From assembly GCA_050187175.1 (NCBI GenBank), contig JBFWXS010000011.1, forward strand, positions 53,776 through 117,775: a stretch of DNA of 64,000 nt. The letters run 5' to 3'. This stretch comes from Zeimonas sp050187175 (GTDB lineage Bacteria > Pseudomonadota > Gammaproteobacteria > Burkholderiales > Burkholderiaceae_E). Below are positions 36,804 through 45,786 of the stretch, piece after piece. The stretch's first letter is position 1. Every line of letters starts with the position of its first letter. The position numbers were made by a program, and so were the translations under genes. The notes under the pieces were generated by a model. The model made no database searches. It was not told where the DNA came from and saw only the letters and a list, made by a program, of their open reading frames with translations.

Positions 36804-38044
36804 GCCGATACCCCGTAGATGCCGATATGCGCGACCGACTCCTCGATGCCCCAGATGCCGCCCGCGTTCTCCTGGATGGCCAGCCGCGCGCCTTCGACCT
36901 GGCGCGGCCCGCATTCGCCGCGCAGCTGCGCCACCAGCTCGAACACCTGCCCCAGGCCGGTGGCGCCGATCGGATGCCCCTTGCTTTCCAGTCCGCCCGA
37001 CGGATTGACCGGCACGCGGCCGCCAAGGCGCGTCTCGCCGCGCTCCGCCATCAGGCCGCCGGCACCCGGCTCGCACAGCCCCAGGTTCTCGGTCTGCATC
37101 AGCTCGCCCATCGCGGTGGCGTCATGCACTTCGGCCAGATCCATGTCCGCCGGGCCGCAGCCCGCGCTCTCATAGGCCTGCCGAGCGGCGACGCGCGTCA
37201 GATGCTGGTCGAGATCCTCCGCCTCGCGCGCCGACGCGCTGCGCAGCACAGTGGCGTGCACCACCACTGCCCGTCGGCGCGGACCGTGCAGCCGCGCCAG
37301 CCCCTGCTCCGTGCACAGCAGCGCGGCGGCGGCGCCGTCGGAGATGGGCGCACACATCGGCAAGGTCAGCGGATAAGTGATCGGCGGCGCCGCCAAGACT
37401 TCATCGATCGTCATCGACTGCCGGAACTGCGCGCGCGGATTGGCCACCGCATGGTCGCGGTTCTTGGCGGCGATGGCGGCCAGCTGACGCTGCGTGATGC
37501 CGAAGCGCCGCATGTACTGGCGCGCGAAGCCGGCGTAGACGTCCATGAAGGGGCTGTACTGCGACGGCGAACGCGACCCTTCGGGGACGGCGACGCCGCG
37601 GCCGAGCTCCATGAAGCGCTCATGGTTGCGCTGCGGCGTCTCGACGTCCCAGGCCGCGTCGAAGATGGCGAAGCGGCGCTCCCGCTCCGGCGTGAACAGC
37701 TTGTCGACGCCGACGGCGAGCGCGACGTCGCAGGCACCCGCCCGCAGATACTGGCAGGCCATATGCAGCGCCGTGCTCGCCGTGGCGCACGCGTTCTCGA
37801 CGTTGATGACGGGGATGCCTTGCAGCCCCAGCGGCAGCAGCGCCATCTGTCCGCGCACCAGATGCTGGCCGTCGAGCAGCCCTTGCGCGCAGTTGCCGTA
37901 GAAGGCCGCGCGCACCTGGGCGGTATCGCAGCCGGCATCGGCCAGCGCATCGCGCACCGCCCACTCGACGAGCTGCTTCACGCCCAGTTCGGGATGGCGG
38001 GTGAAAGGCGTCATGCCGACGCCGGCGATGAAGACTTGCGTCAT
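36800..38044 (-). CDS. Thiolase (acetyl-CoA acyltransferase), SCP-x type
   Basis: A 414-residue thiolase with the catalytic Cys in NVENACATASTALHMA (about residue 86), the acid/base motif LESKGHPIGATGLGQ, and the NPSGGL region. It starts with QVFIAGVGMTPFTRHPE. ATG 38044 is chosen after an upstream frame that reads into the hydratase gene. It would cleave 3-ketoacyl-CoA with CoA to acetyl-CoA and a shortened acyl-CoA. It is coupled to the SDR downstream by an ATGA overlap and lies 13 bp after the hydratase. Unlike the thiolase-fold protein at 15722, its active site looks complete. Confidence 0.93.
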   Translation of the reverse strand: MTQVFIAGVGMTPFTRHPELGVKQLVEWAVRDALADAGCDTAQVRAAFYGNCAQGLLDGQHLVRGQMALLPLGLQGIPVINVENACATASTALHMACQYLRAGACDVALAVGVDKLFTPERERRFAIFDAAWDVETPQRNHERFMELGRGVAVPEGSRSPSQYSPFMDVYAGFARQYMRRFGITQRQLAAIAAKNRDHAVANPRAQFRQSMTIDEVLAAPPITYPLTLPMCAPISDGAAAALLCTEQGLARLHGPRRRAVVVHATVLRSASAREAEDLDQHLTRVAARQAYESAGCGPADMDLAEVHDATAMGELMQTENLGLCEPGAGGLMAERGETRLGGRVPVNPSGGLESKGHPIGATGLGQVFELVAQLRGECGPRQVEGARLAIQENAGGIWGIEESVAHIGIYGVSA

Positions 38045-38057
38045 GGCGGTCCCGGAT

Positions 38058-38837
38058 TCATTGGCCGAGGTAGGAAGGAGCGCGCTTGGCGAGGAAGGCC
38101 GAGGTGCCCTCGCGCATGTCGGCCGACAGCATGTGGGCTCGCAGCTCGGCCAGTTCGTCGCGCAGCGCGTCGGCCAGCGGCTTGTCGGCGGCCGCGTTGG
38201 CAACCTCCTTGAGCCGGGCCAGCAGTCGCGGACTCTTGCGGGCCAGCTCCTCGGCCAGTGCCTGCGTCTCGCTGTGCAGCGAAGCGGAGGCCACCAGCCG
38301 GTTCACCAGCCCGAGATCGTGCCATCGTTCGGCCGGCCACAGCTCGCCGGTGAACAGCAGCTGCTTGGCCTGGTTCAGCGACAGCCGGCGCGGCAGCATC
38401 GCCGACGAACCGCCGCCGGGGAAGATGCCGAAGTTGGCATGGCCGTCGCCGATGCGCGCGGTGTCGGCGGCGACCACCAGATCGCAGCACAGCAGCAGCT
38501 CGAGTCCGCCGCCGACGGCAACCCCGTTGACGCAGCCGATCAAGGGCTTGCCAAGCCCGCGAACCGCATCGAAGCCGCGTCCGACCGCATCGACGTAGCG
38601 CTGCGGCGATCCCGGCGCGGCGTCCATGTCGGCGCGCAGCTGAACGATGTCGCCGCCGGCGCAGAACGCGCGGCCGCGTCCGGCCAGCACGACGACGCGC
38701 GCCGCCGGATCCGCGTCGGCGCGCTGCACGGCCTGTGCCAGCCCGTCCAGCATCTCGAAGTCGAGCGCATTGAGCGCTTGCGGCCGGTCGAGCTCGATCC
38801 AGGCGGCGGGGCCGCGGTTCGTGTAATGGACGCTCAT
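38058..38837 (-). CDS. Enoyl-CoA hydratase/isomerase (crotonase family)
   Basis: A 259-residue crotonase. It has AAWIELDRPQALNALDFEML, the oxyanion-hole motif GRAFCAGGDIVQLRADMD, NGVAVGGGLELLLCCDLVVAADTARIG, and the active-site loop HANFGIFPGGGSSAMLPR, where the usual Glu is replaced, as in several crotonases with other reactions. ATG 38837 gives the conserved N terminus; the frame extends to 38903 inside the binding-protein gene region. It lies between the ABC binding protein (4 bp) and thiolase in the import-and-oxidation operon. Confidence 0.92.
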   Translation of the reverse strand: MSVHYTNRGPAAWIELDRPQALNALDFEMLDGLAQAVQRADADPAARVVVLAGRGRAFCAGGDIVQLRADMDAAPGSPQRYVDAVGRGFDAVRGLGKPLIGCVNGVAVGGGLELLLCCDLVVAADTARIGDGHANFGIFPGGGSSAMLPRRLSLNQAKQLLFTGELWPAERWHDLGLVNRLVASASLHSETQALAEELARKSPRLLARLKEVANAAADKPLADALRDELAELRAHMLSADMREGTSAFLAKRAPSYLGQ

Positions 38838-38841
38838 GGAT

Positions 38842-40047
38842 TCAGCGGCTGCCCGCGTACGGCATGAAGTCGGTGACCGCGCGCAGCGACCCGTCCTTGG
38901 CATTCACCTGGAACATCTTCAGCGCCGGCACGGCATGGCCCTGCGGATTGTTCAACGAGATCGGACCGCTGAGCCCGCCGGTGTCGAAGTCCTTGAGACG
39001 CCCCAACTGCTCGGTGACGCAGGCGCGCGTGACGCGGTTCGCGCAGCGCTTGATCGCCTCGGCCATGGTGTAGATGCCGACGTAGCCGCTGATCGAGTAG
39101 CGGCTCAGCGACGACTGCTCGTCGCGGCTCAGATGCTTCTGCGCGCTCTGGACGATGCGCTGACCGGCCGGATCGTTCAGCGCGGCGTAGTAGTCGTTGA
39201 AGAAGTAGTCATAGCCGGCCGGACCGGCCAGCCGGATCGTCGCAGACAGGCCGGCGGCCCAGTTGCCCAGCACCGTCATCTCCATGCCGAGCCGGCGCGT
39301 CTCCGACAGGATGCCGCCCGGCTCGGTGACGGTGGTGCCGAGATAGAGCACGTCGGCGCCCGCCTCCTTCAGCTTGAGCGCCTCGGCGCTGAAGTCCTTG
39401 GCGCCGCGCTGGTACGGCACCTCGGCCACGGCGTTCAGGCCCAGCTCGCGCACCGCCTTCTGGAAGCCGCGCAGCACGCCCTTGCCGTAATCGTCGTTCT
39501 GGTAGAGCACCGCGAAACGGGCGCCCTTCCTGTTCTGCTTCTCGACCAGGTAGCGCAGCCCCTCGTAGGCAGCCACGTCGTAGTCCGGTCCGATCATGAA
39601 CACGGTCGGCTTGCGCGGGTTCAGCACCGCGGCATTGGGCGCCACGTGCACGATGGTCGGGATGCCGGCCTGCTCGATGACCGGCATGATCGCCGTCACG
39701 CCCGAGCCGCCGGTCGTACCGGTGATGGCGAAGACCTTGTCGACGTCGATCAGCTTGCGCACCGCGGAGACCGAGCGCGCCGGCACGTAGCCGTCGTCCT
39801 CGTACAGCACCTTGAGCTGGCGGCCCAGCACGCCGCCGGCGGCATTGATCTCGGCCGCCGCCAGCTTGGAACCCACGAAGGCCGACTTGCCGATGAAGGC
39901 CGCCGGCCCGGACAGCATCAGCACCTCGCCGATCAGGATCTCCTTGTCGGTGACGCCGACCTCCTGCGCGTGCGCGGCCAGGCTCAGCGCCGCGGATGCA
40001 AGGCCTGCCGCCAGTCGGCGCAGGTGCTGGTTGATTGGGGCAGTCAT
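38842..40047 (-). CDS. Branched-chain-type ABC transporter substrate-binding protein
   Basis: A 401-residue periplasmic binding protein of the LivK type. A signal peptide (LRRLAAGLASAALSLAAHAQEVG) precedes VTDKEILIGEVLMLSGPAAFIGKSAFVGSKLAAAEINAAGGVLGRQLKVLYEDDGY. Later segments are IMPVIEQAGIPTIVH and FAVLYQNDDYGKGVLRGFQKAVRELG. Homologues in operons with ligases bind aromatic or fatty acids rather than amino acids. It is 39 bp downstream of the LivM permease and 4 bp before the hydratase gene. Confidence 0.93.
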   Translation of the reverse strand: MTAPINQHLRRLAAGLASAALSLAAHAQEVGVTDKEILIGEVLMLSGPAAFIGKSAFVGSKLAAAEINAAGGVLGRQLKVLYEDDGYVPARSVSAVRKLIDVDKVFAITGTTGGSGVTAIMPVIEQAGIPTIVHVAPNAAVLNPRKPTVFMIGPDYDVAAYEGLRYLVEKQNRKGARFAVLYQNDDYGKGVLRGFQKAVRELGLNAVAEVPYQRGAKDFSAEALKLKEAGADVLYLGTTVTEPGGILSETRRLGMEMTVLGNWAAGLSATIRLAGPAGYDYFFNDYYAALNDPAGQRIVQSAQKHLSRDEQSSLSRYSISGYVGIYTMAEAIKRCANRVTRACVTEQLGRLKDFDTGGLSGPISLNNPQGHAVPALKMFQVNAKDGSLRAVTDFMPYAGSR

Positions 40048-40086
40048 ATCCGTCTCCTTGAATCGATCTTGGTAATAGTCGGCCGC

Positions 40087-41133
40087 TCAGCGCGACAGCG
40101 GCCAGTTGACGAAGAACCGCTTGGCCTTGCGCCAGATGCCGGCGAGGCCTTCCGGTTCGAAGCGCAGGAACAGCAGGATCACCGCGCCGTACAGCAGCTC
40201 CTTGACCTCATAGGCATGGGTCGACAGCATCGACTCGAGCCGCAGGCCCGAGCCGCCCACGCCCCAGCGCAGCATCTCGGGCAGCAATACGATGAAGGCG
40301 GCACCGAGAACCGCCCCCGACACGCGGCCGATGCCGCCGACGATGAGCATCGCCAGCACCTCGACGCTCAGCAGGATGCTGAAGCTGTCCACGTTCACGT
40401 AGCGCGTCTGCGCCGCCATCAGACCGCCGGCGACGCCCGCGAAGAAGGCGCTGGCGACGAAGGCCAGCAGCTTGTAGGCGGTCAGGTTGATGCCCATGGC
40501 GCTGGCCGCGATGTCATGCTCATGCAGCGCGAACCAGGCCCGGCCGATCCGGCTGCGCCCGAGGTTCAGGCTGGCCAGCACGGCCAGTGCCAGGACGCAC
40601 CAGGCCACCGCATAGGCGGCCGCGTCGGGACCCATCGATGTGCCGGCCAGCCGCATCGGTTCCGCCGGCATGCCGCTGGGGCCACGCGTGACGCTCTCCC
40701 ATTCCACCAGCACGTGCGTGACGATGTACGAGAAGCCCAGCGTGGTCAGCGCCAGGTACAGGCCGCGCAACCGCAGCGAGGGTACGCCGACGATCAGGCT
40801 GCAGACGGCGGCCAGCACGCCGGCGACTGGCAGCGCCAACAGCCCCGGCCAGCCGTGGTCGCTGGTCAGGATCGCCTGCGCATAGGCACCGATCGCCATG
40901 AAACCGGCATGACCGAGCGACAGCTGCCCCGCCACGCCGGACAGCAGGTTCAAGCCGATCACCGCCACCGCGGCCACCGCCACGGTGGTCGCGAGGTTCA
41001 GCGTGTAGCTGTTCGCCGTCAGCGGAAACAGCGCGACCAGCATCACCGCCGCGGCCGCCCAGAACCACTTGACCGGATTGTCGGTCAGCGCGACCAGCTC
41101 GGCATACGCTTCGTGGAAGGTCCCGCTGCGCAT
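40087..41133 (-). CDS. LivM-type ABC transporter permease
   Basis: A 348-residue inner-membrane permease with about ten hydrophobic segments. Signatures are NLLSGVAGQLSLGHAGFMAIGAYAQAIL, VGVPSLRLRGLYLALTTLGFSYIV, AASAMGINLTAYKLLAFVASAFFAGVAGGL and LAMLIVGGIGRVSGAVLGAAFIVLLPEML. The true start is ATG 41133, which shares one base with the LivH stop (TGATG); the open frame continues far upstream in LivH and the ligase. It forms the translocation pore with LivH. Confidence 0.93.
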   Translation of the reverse strand: MRSGTFHEAYAELVALTDNPVKWFWAAAAVMLVALFPLTANSYTLNLATTVAVAAVAVIGLNLLSGVAGQLSLGHAGFMAIGAYAQAILTSDHGWPGLLALPVAGVLAAVCSLIVGVPSLRLRGLYLALTTLGFSYIVTHVLVEWESVTRGPSGMPAEPMRLAGTSMGPDAAAYAVAWCVLALAVLASLNLGRSRIGRAWFALHEHDIAASAMGINLTAYKLLAFVASAFFAGVAGGLMAAQTRYVNVDSFSILLSVEVLAMLIVGGIGRVSGAVLGAAFIVLLPEMLRWGVGGSGLRLESMLSTHAYEVKELLYGAVILLFLRFEPEGLAGIWRKAKRFFVNWPLSR

Positions 41134-42005
41134 CACACTCTCTCGATCCGGCGCGTGCCGAACAGGCCGTAGGGTTTGACCATCAGGATCAGCACGATCA
41201 TCACGAAGCCGATCACGTCCTTCATGCCGCGGCCGAGGTAGCCGCCCGCATAGCTTTCGAGCAGGCCGATGAGGACACCGCCGAGCGCCGAACCGAGCAC
41301 CGAATCGAGCCCGCCGAGAATGGCCGCCGGGAAAGCGCGCAGCGCCAGGCCCGACACCGTCGGATCGAGGTTGAACAGCAGCGCGCAGCAGAGGCCGGCC
41401 AGCGCCGCGTACAGCCCGGCCAGCGCCCATGCCAGCGCATGCACGCGGCGGACCGCGATGCCCGACAGCAGCGCCGCGGCTTCGTCGCAGGCAGCGGCGC
41501 GCATCGCAATGCCGATCCGCGAGCGATTGAACAGCAGCCAGGTGGCCGCGCAGCAGGCCAGCAGCAGCCCCAGCGCCGCGAGCTGAGCCGGGTACAGGCT
41601 GACCGGCCCGACGCGCAGCAGCGCGCTGCCCAGCAGCCTGGGCATGGCCAGCGGCTCGGCGCCGGCAATCATGACGACGGCGGCGCGGATGATGACCGCC
41701 AGCGCGATGGTCACCATGACTTTCGAGAACAGCGGCTCGCCCGCCATCGGACGGATGAACAGGTACTCCAGCAGCAGCCCCGTGACCACGCCGGTGAGCA
41801 GCGCGGCTGCGAAGGTCGTGCCGATACCTCCGTGCGCCACGCTGGCCACCGCATAAGCGGTATAGGCCACCAGCAGCATGACGTCGCCCTGCGCGAAGTT
41901 CAGCAGTCCGGTCGCGCGGTAGACGACCGCGAAGCCCATCGCGAGCAGTGCGTAGACGGCGCCGACCACCAGCCCGGCCGCGGTGAGATTGATCAGCAGC
42001 TCCAT
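41133..42005 (-). CDS. LivH-type ABC transporter permease
   Basis: A 290-residue permease with repeated hydrophobic helices. It opens with MELLINLTAAGLVVGAVYALLAMGFAVVYRATGLLNFAQGDVMLLVAYTAY, the LivH hallmark, and has CDEAAALLSGIAVRRVHALAWALAGLYAALAG and GGLDSVLGSALGGVLIGLLESYAGGYLG. ATG 42005 shares one base with the ligase stop (TGATG); GTG at 42008 is an equal alternative. It pairs with LivM. Confidence 0.93.
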   Translation of the reverse strand: MELLINLTAAGLVVGAVYALLAMGFAVVYRATGLLNFAQGDVMLLVAYTAYAVASVAHGGIGTTFAAALLTGVVTGLLLEYLFIRPMAGEPLFSKVMVTIALAVIIRAAVVMIAGAEPLAMPRLLGSALLRVGPVSLYPAQLAALGLLLACCAATWLLFNRSRIGIAMRAAACDEAAALLSGIAVRRVHALAWALAGLYAALAGLCCALLFNLDPTVSGLALRAFPAAILGGLDSVLGSALGGVLIGLLESYAGGYLGRGMKDVIGFVMIVLILMVKPYGLFGTRRIERV

Positions 42006-43906
42006 CACGCACGCTCCGCATGGCTGGACCGTCCGTAGATCTCCTCGATCTCCGCGCGGAACTTGCTCTCGATCGCCGCACGGCGCACCTTCATAGTCGC
42101 CGTGACCTCGCCGTCGTCGTGATCGAGCTGCTTGCGCAGGATCACGAACTTGCGCACGTTCTCGACCCGGGCGAAGCGAGCGTTGACGGACTGCACGGCG
42201 GCGTCGACGAGCTCGCGCACTTCGGCCAGCGATGCCAGATGCGCGTAATGCGTGTACGCGAGTCCCCGCTCCTGGGCCCAGTGTCCGACGGTCGCCAGAT
42301 CGATCTGGATCAGCGCCGCCAGGAAGTGCCGGCCGTCGCCGAGCAGGATCGCCTCCTCGATGTACGGGCTCTCCTTCAATGCGTTCTCGATCAGCGACGG
42401 CGTGATGTTCTTGCCGCCGCTCGTGATCAGGATCGATTTCTTGCGATCGACGATGCGGATCTCGCCGGACGCCTCGTCGCGCTCGGCGATGTCGCCGGTG
42501 TGCAGCCAGCCGCCCGTCATCGCCGCCTGCGTGGCGCCCTCGTCATGCAGATAGCCGCTGAACATCAGTTCGCCGCGGACCAGCAGTTCGCCGTCGGGCC
42601 CCAGCCTCTGCTCGACACCCTCGACCGGCGGTCCTGCCCAACCCATCCGGGCGCGGCCCGGCCGCTGCACATTGGTCAGGCCGCAGGTCTCGGTCATGCC
42701 GTAGACCTCGTAGACCTGCAGGCCGAGCGCGCGAAAGAACAGCGTGGTATGGGCGGGCACCGGCGCGCCGCCGGCGGCCGCGAAGAACATCCGGTTCAGG
42801 CCCAGCCCGGTCAGCAGGTTGTCGAAGAACAGCCGCTGCAACAGGCTCGCGGCCAGGCGGCGGTGCCATGGCGGCACCAGCCCGACCTGCTCGTCGTCGG
42901 CACGGGCGAGCCGCTCGCCATGCCGCAAGGCCCAGCCGAAGGCGCGCCGCGCCACCGGATGCGACTGCCGCGATGCGAGCATGACGTCGCGCTGGATCTT
43001 CTCCCAGACGCGCGGCACGCCCAGGAAGTACGACGGCGCGATCTCCCTCAGGTCGGACGCCACCGTGTCGATCGACTCGGCGAAGTTGACCACGCCGTTC
43101 CAGACCAGCTGCGTCACCGTCGAGAACAGCCGCTCGGCGACGTGGCACAAGGGCAGATAGCAGATCGCCGACAGCGCGCACCCTTCGAAGCCGTAGACCT
43201 GCCCCAGCCGCCACGAAGCCGCGATGACGCTGCGGTGGCTGATGCGCGCGCCCTTGGGCATGCCGGTGGTGCCAGACGTGTAGACGATGATCGCGTCCTG
43301 CCCGGGCGTCAGCGCCGCCATGCCGGCCTGCAGCGAGTCGAGCCGGTCGCGATCGGCCGCCAGGCGCTCGCCGTCGGCGATCGCGTCGTCCAGGAAGCGC
43401 AGCCGCGGATCCCGGTAGTGCCGCAGACCTTTCGGATCGACAACCAGGATCAGCATCAGTTCGGGCAAGCCGCCCTGTTCGCGGGCCGCGTCGAGCACCT
43501 TGTCGACCTGCTCCTGATCGCCGCAGACCACCACCCGTGCGCGGCAGTGGCGGACGATGTACTGCAGCTCGGGCCACGGATTGGTGGGGTAGATGCCCAC
43601 CGCGATTCCGCCCAGCGACTGGATCGCCAGATCGGCGAAGAACCAGCCGGGACTGCCGTCGCCGACGATGGCCACGCAGTCGCCGGCGCCCAGGCCCTGC
43701 TCGCGCAGGTACAGCGCCAGATGTTCGACCTTGCGTGCATAGTCGGCCCAGCTCAACCGCTGCCAGATGCCGCGCACCTTGTGCCGCAGCGCGAGCCGCT
43801 GCGGCTGCGTCCGCGCCCGCTCGCGCAGAAGGCCCGGCAGCGTCGCCGTACCCGCGGGAACGCTGGCGTGCAATGATGCGACGGGATGGCGCCCGGCGCT
43901 GCTCAT
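42005..43906 (-). CDS. Long-chain fatty-acid-CoA ligase (FAA1-type AMP ligase)
   Basis: A 633-residue AMP-forming ligase of the long-chain (FAA1/FadD15-like) branch: DYARKVEHLALYLREQGLGAGD, the P-loop IIVYTSGTTGMPKGARISHRS, LCHVAERLFSTV, VYEVYGMTETCGLTN, GWLHTGDIAERDEASGEIRIVDRKKSILITSGGKNITPSLIENALKES, and RKQLDHDDGEVTATMKVRRAAIE near the end. It lies inside an ABC importer operon between LivG and LivH with overlapping stop/start codons on both sides. The imported acid is therefore probably activated on entry. Confidence 0.94.
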   Translation of the reverse strand: MSSAGRHPVASLHASVPAGTATLPGLLRERARTQPQRLALRHKVRGIWQRLSWADYARKVEHLALYLREQGLGAGDCVAIVGDGSPGWFFADLAIQSLGGIAVGIYPTNPWPELQYIVRHCRARVVVCGDQEQVDKVLDAAREQGGLPELMLILVVDPKGLRHYRDPRLRFLDDAIADGERLAADRDRLDSLQAGMAALTPGQDAIIVYTSGTTGMPKGARISHRSVIAASWRLGQVYGFEGCALSAICYLPLCHVAERLFSTVTQLVWNGVVNFAESIDTVASDLREIAPSYFLGVPRVWEKIQRDVMLASRQSHPVARRAFGWALRHGERLARADDEQVGLVPPWHRRLAASLLQRLFFDNLLTGLGLNRMFFAAAGGAPVPAHTTLFFRALGLQVYEVYGMTETCGLTNVQRPGRARMGWAGPPVEGVEQRLGPDGELLVRGELMFSGYLHDEGATQAAMTGGWLHTGDIAERDEASGEIRIVDRKKSILITSGGKNITPSLIENALKESPYIEEAILLGDGRHFLAALIQIDLATVGHWAQERGLAYTHYAHLASLAEVRELVDAAVQSVNARFARVENVRKFVILRKQLDHDDGEVTATMKVRRAAIESKFRAEIEEIYGRSSHAERA

Positions 43907-44676
43907 GCGGCCCTCCGCCGGCCCAGATAGGCATCGATCACCGCCGGATCGGCGGCCACCTGCGCCGGCGGTCCTTCAGCGATCTTGTGGCCGAAGTTGA
44001 GCACCACCACGCGATCGGAGATGTCCATCACGATGCCCATCTCGTGCTCTATCATCAGCACCGTGGTGCCGCGCTGCTCGCGCACGTCGAGAATGAAGCG
44101 GGCAATGTCCTCGGTCTCTTCCTGGTTCATGCCGGACACCATCTCGTCGAGCAGCAGCAGCCGGGGCTGCACGGCGAGCGCGCGGCCCAGCTCGACGCGC
44201 TTCTGCAGCCCGTACGACAGGCTGCCCACCGGCTGGTCGCGCAGCGACTCGATTTCCAGGAATTCGATGATCTCCTCGGCCTGTTCGCGGGCGCGGATCT
44301 CCGCCGCGCGCGCCGACGGCACGAACGCCGCCGCGGCCAGCAGCCCCGTCTTCAGCCGCGCATGCATGCCGACGAGAATGTTCTCCACCACAGTGCGATG
44401 CTTGAACACGGCGAGGTTCTGGAAGGTCCGCGCCACGCCGAGCGCGCTCATCTGATGCGGCCGCAGGCGGCGCAGCGAGCGACCGTCCAGCAGCAATTCG
44501 CCCTCGTCCTCGCGGATCAGCCGCGACACCACGTTGAACAGCGTCGTCTTGCCCGCGCCATTGGGTCCTATGACCGAGCAGATCTCGCCCGGCAGCACGG
44601 TCAGGCCGACCTCCGTCAGCGCCTGCACGCCGCCGAAGCGCTTGCCGACTCCGCTGATGGCCAGTACCGGCGTCAT
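43903..44676 (-). CDS. LivG-type ABC transporter ATPase
   Basis: A 257-residue ABC ATPase. It has Walker A (GPNGAGKTTLFNV), the Q-loop region, the signature LSYGLQKRVELGRALA and Walker B (LLLLDEMVSGM), plus the LivG C-terminal extension IMDISDRVVVLNFGHKIAEG. ATG 44676 overlaps the LivF stop (ATGA); an upstream start at 44685 would add three residues. The gene also overlaps the ligase start (ATGA). It energises the importer with LivF. Confidence 0.94.
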   Translation of the reverse strand: MTPVLAISGVGKRFGGVQALTEVGLTVLPGEICSVIGPNGAGKTTLFNVVSRLIREDEGELLLDGRSLRRLRPHQMSALGVARTFQNLAVFKHRTVVENILVGMHARLKTGLLAAAAFVPSARAAEIRAREQAEEIIEFLEIESLRDQPVGSLSYGLQKRVELGRALAVQPRLLLLDEMVSGMNQEETEDIARFILDVREQRGTTVLMIEHEMGIVMDISDRVVVLNFGHKIAEGPPAQVAADPAVIDAYLGRRRAA

Positions 44677-45464
44677 GCCAGCCACCGCTTGCGCCGGCGA
44701 TAGTGCTTGACCTCGCGCATGCTGCGCTGCTGCCCCTGCGCGCTCACGCCGAGATAGAACTCGCGCACATCGTCGTTGCGCAGCAGCGCGGCGGACTCGC
44801 CGTCGAGCACGACGCGGCCGCGGTCCATGATGTAGCCGTAGTCGGCCAGCTCGAGCGCGGCGCGGGCGTTCTGCTCCACGAGCAGCACCGTCAGTCCGAT
44901 CGCATCACGCAGCCGGCGCACGGTATCCAGGATCTTGTCGGCGACCTGCGGCGCCAGGCCGAGCGAAGGCTCGTCCAGCATCAGCAGACGCGGCTGCGCC
45001 ATCAGCGCGCGGCCGATCGCGACCATCTGCTGCTGGCCGCCCGACAGCAGCCCGGCCACACGGCGGCGATGATCGAGCAGCTCGGGGAATACTTCGAAGA
45101 CCTGGTCGACGGCGCGCCGCAGCGCCGCACGCGTCAGCCCGGAGCCTCCGGCCAGCAGGTTCTCGTCGACGCTCAGCGTATCGAACAGACGGCGGCCTTC
45201 CGGCACCTGGACCAATCCCGCGCGGACGATGCGCTGCGGGTCGGCACGATCGATCGAATCACCGTTGAAACGGATCGTGCCATCGGTGATGGCTCCGTCC
45301 TCGGTGTAGAGGATGCCCGAGATGGCCTTGAGGACGGTGGACTTGCCCGCTCCGTTCGCGCCGAGCAGGGCCACGATGCGCCCTTCGCCGACCTGCAGCG
45401 AAGCGTCGCGCACCCCCTCCACCACCCCGTCGTACATCACGCGGAGATTGGTGATCGTCAACAT
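44673..45464 (-). CDS. LivF-type ABC transporter ATPase
   Basis: A 263-residue ABC ATPase, first gene of the operon that extends to 35253. It shows Walker A (GANGAGKSTVLKAI), signature LLSGGQQQMVAIGRALM, Walker B (LLMLDEPSLGLAP) and the LivF ending. The ATG at 45464 is only 2 bp from the inverted repeat at 45467-45485, and the AGGAG further upstream is too far away to serve. Translation may start with a weak or unusual site, and binding of a regulator to the repeat would hide the start. Confidence 0.93.
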   Translation of the reverse strand: MLTITNLRVMYDGVVEGVRDASLQVGEGRIVALLGANGAGKSTVLKAISGILYTEDGAITDGTIRFNGDSIDRADPQRIVRAGLVQVPEGRRLFDTLSVDENLLAGGSGLTRAALRRAVDQVFEVFPELLDHRRRVAGLLSGGQQQMVAIGRALMAQPRLLMLDEPSLGLAPQVADKILDTVRRLRDAIGLTVLLVEQNARAALELADYGYIMDRGRVVLDGESAALLRNDDVREFYLGVSAQGQQRSMREVKHYRRRKRWLA

Positions 45465-45466
45465 TT

Positions 45467-45485
45467 TAATGAGTCATCCACATTA
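45467..45485. promoter_or_regulatory. Inverted repeat, candidate TetR operator O1
   Basis: TAATGAG-TCATC-CACATTA: 7-bp arms with one mismatch, directly next to the LivF start codon. It shares arms and spacing with the repeat at 45567, which lies exactly 100 bp away. Confidence 0.65.
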
Positions 45486-45566
45486 TCTCCTGGAGCGATA
45501 GATTCTCGGTGATTTTCAGAATCGATGCTGAATCTCACTCGTTCGATCCGGCGCTTGACGAGATAT

Positions 45567-45585
45567 TAATGAGTTATCCTCATTA
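45567..45585. promoter_or_regulatory. Inverted repeat, candidate TetR operator O2
   Basis: TAATGAG-TTATC-CTCATTA: perfect 7-bp arms with a 5-bp spacer, preceded by TTGACG (45555-45560). The 322-bp non-coding stretch 45465-45786 between divergent transcription units holds only this pair of repeats as recognisable features. Confidence 0.68.
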
Positions 45586-45786
45586 GTGGATTGGGGCTAA
45601 CCCTAGGGTGCTGCGCCGGCGAGGGCAGCGTGTCGCCGGCACGGACACTTCGGACGACGCATGTCACCGTCAACGACACTCGTGTGCGAATCCGGGCCGC
45701 AGCGGCGCCTCGCTACGCCCGAAACCCCCGATGGCACGGCTATTGCGAAGAAGGCCCGCATCCCCAACCCGAAGGCCTTTCTCGCG

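Noticed and set aside
38836..41172. Long plus-strand frame (778 codons) opposite the binding protein and permeases
   Set aside because: Shadow of the liv-type genes; the opposite strand has signal peptide, transmembrane and ABC family signatures.
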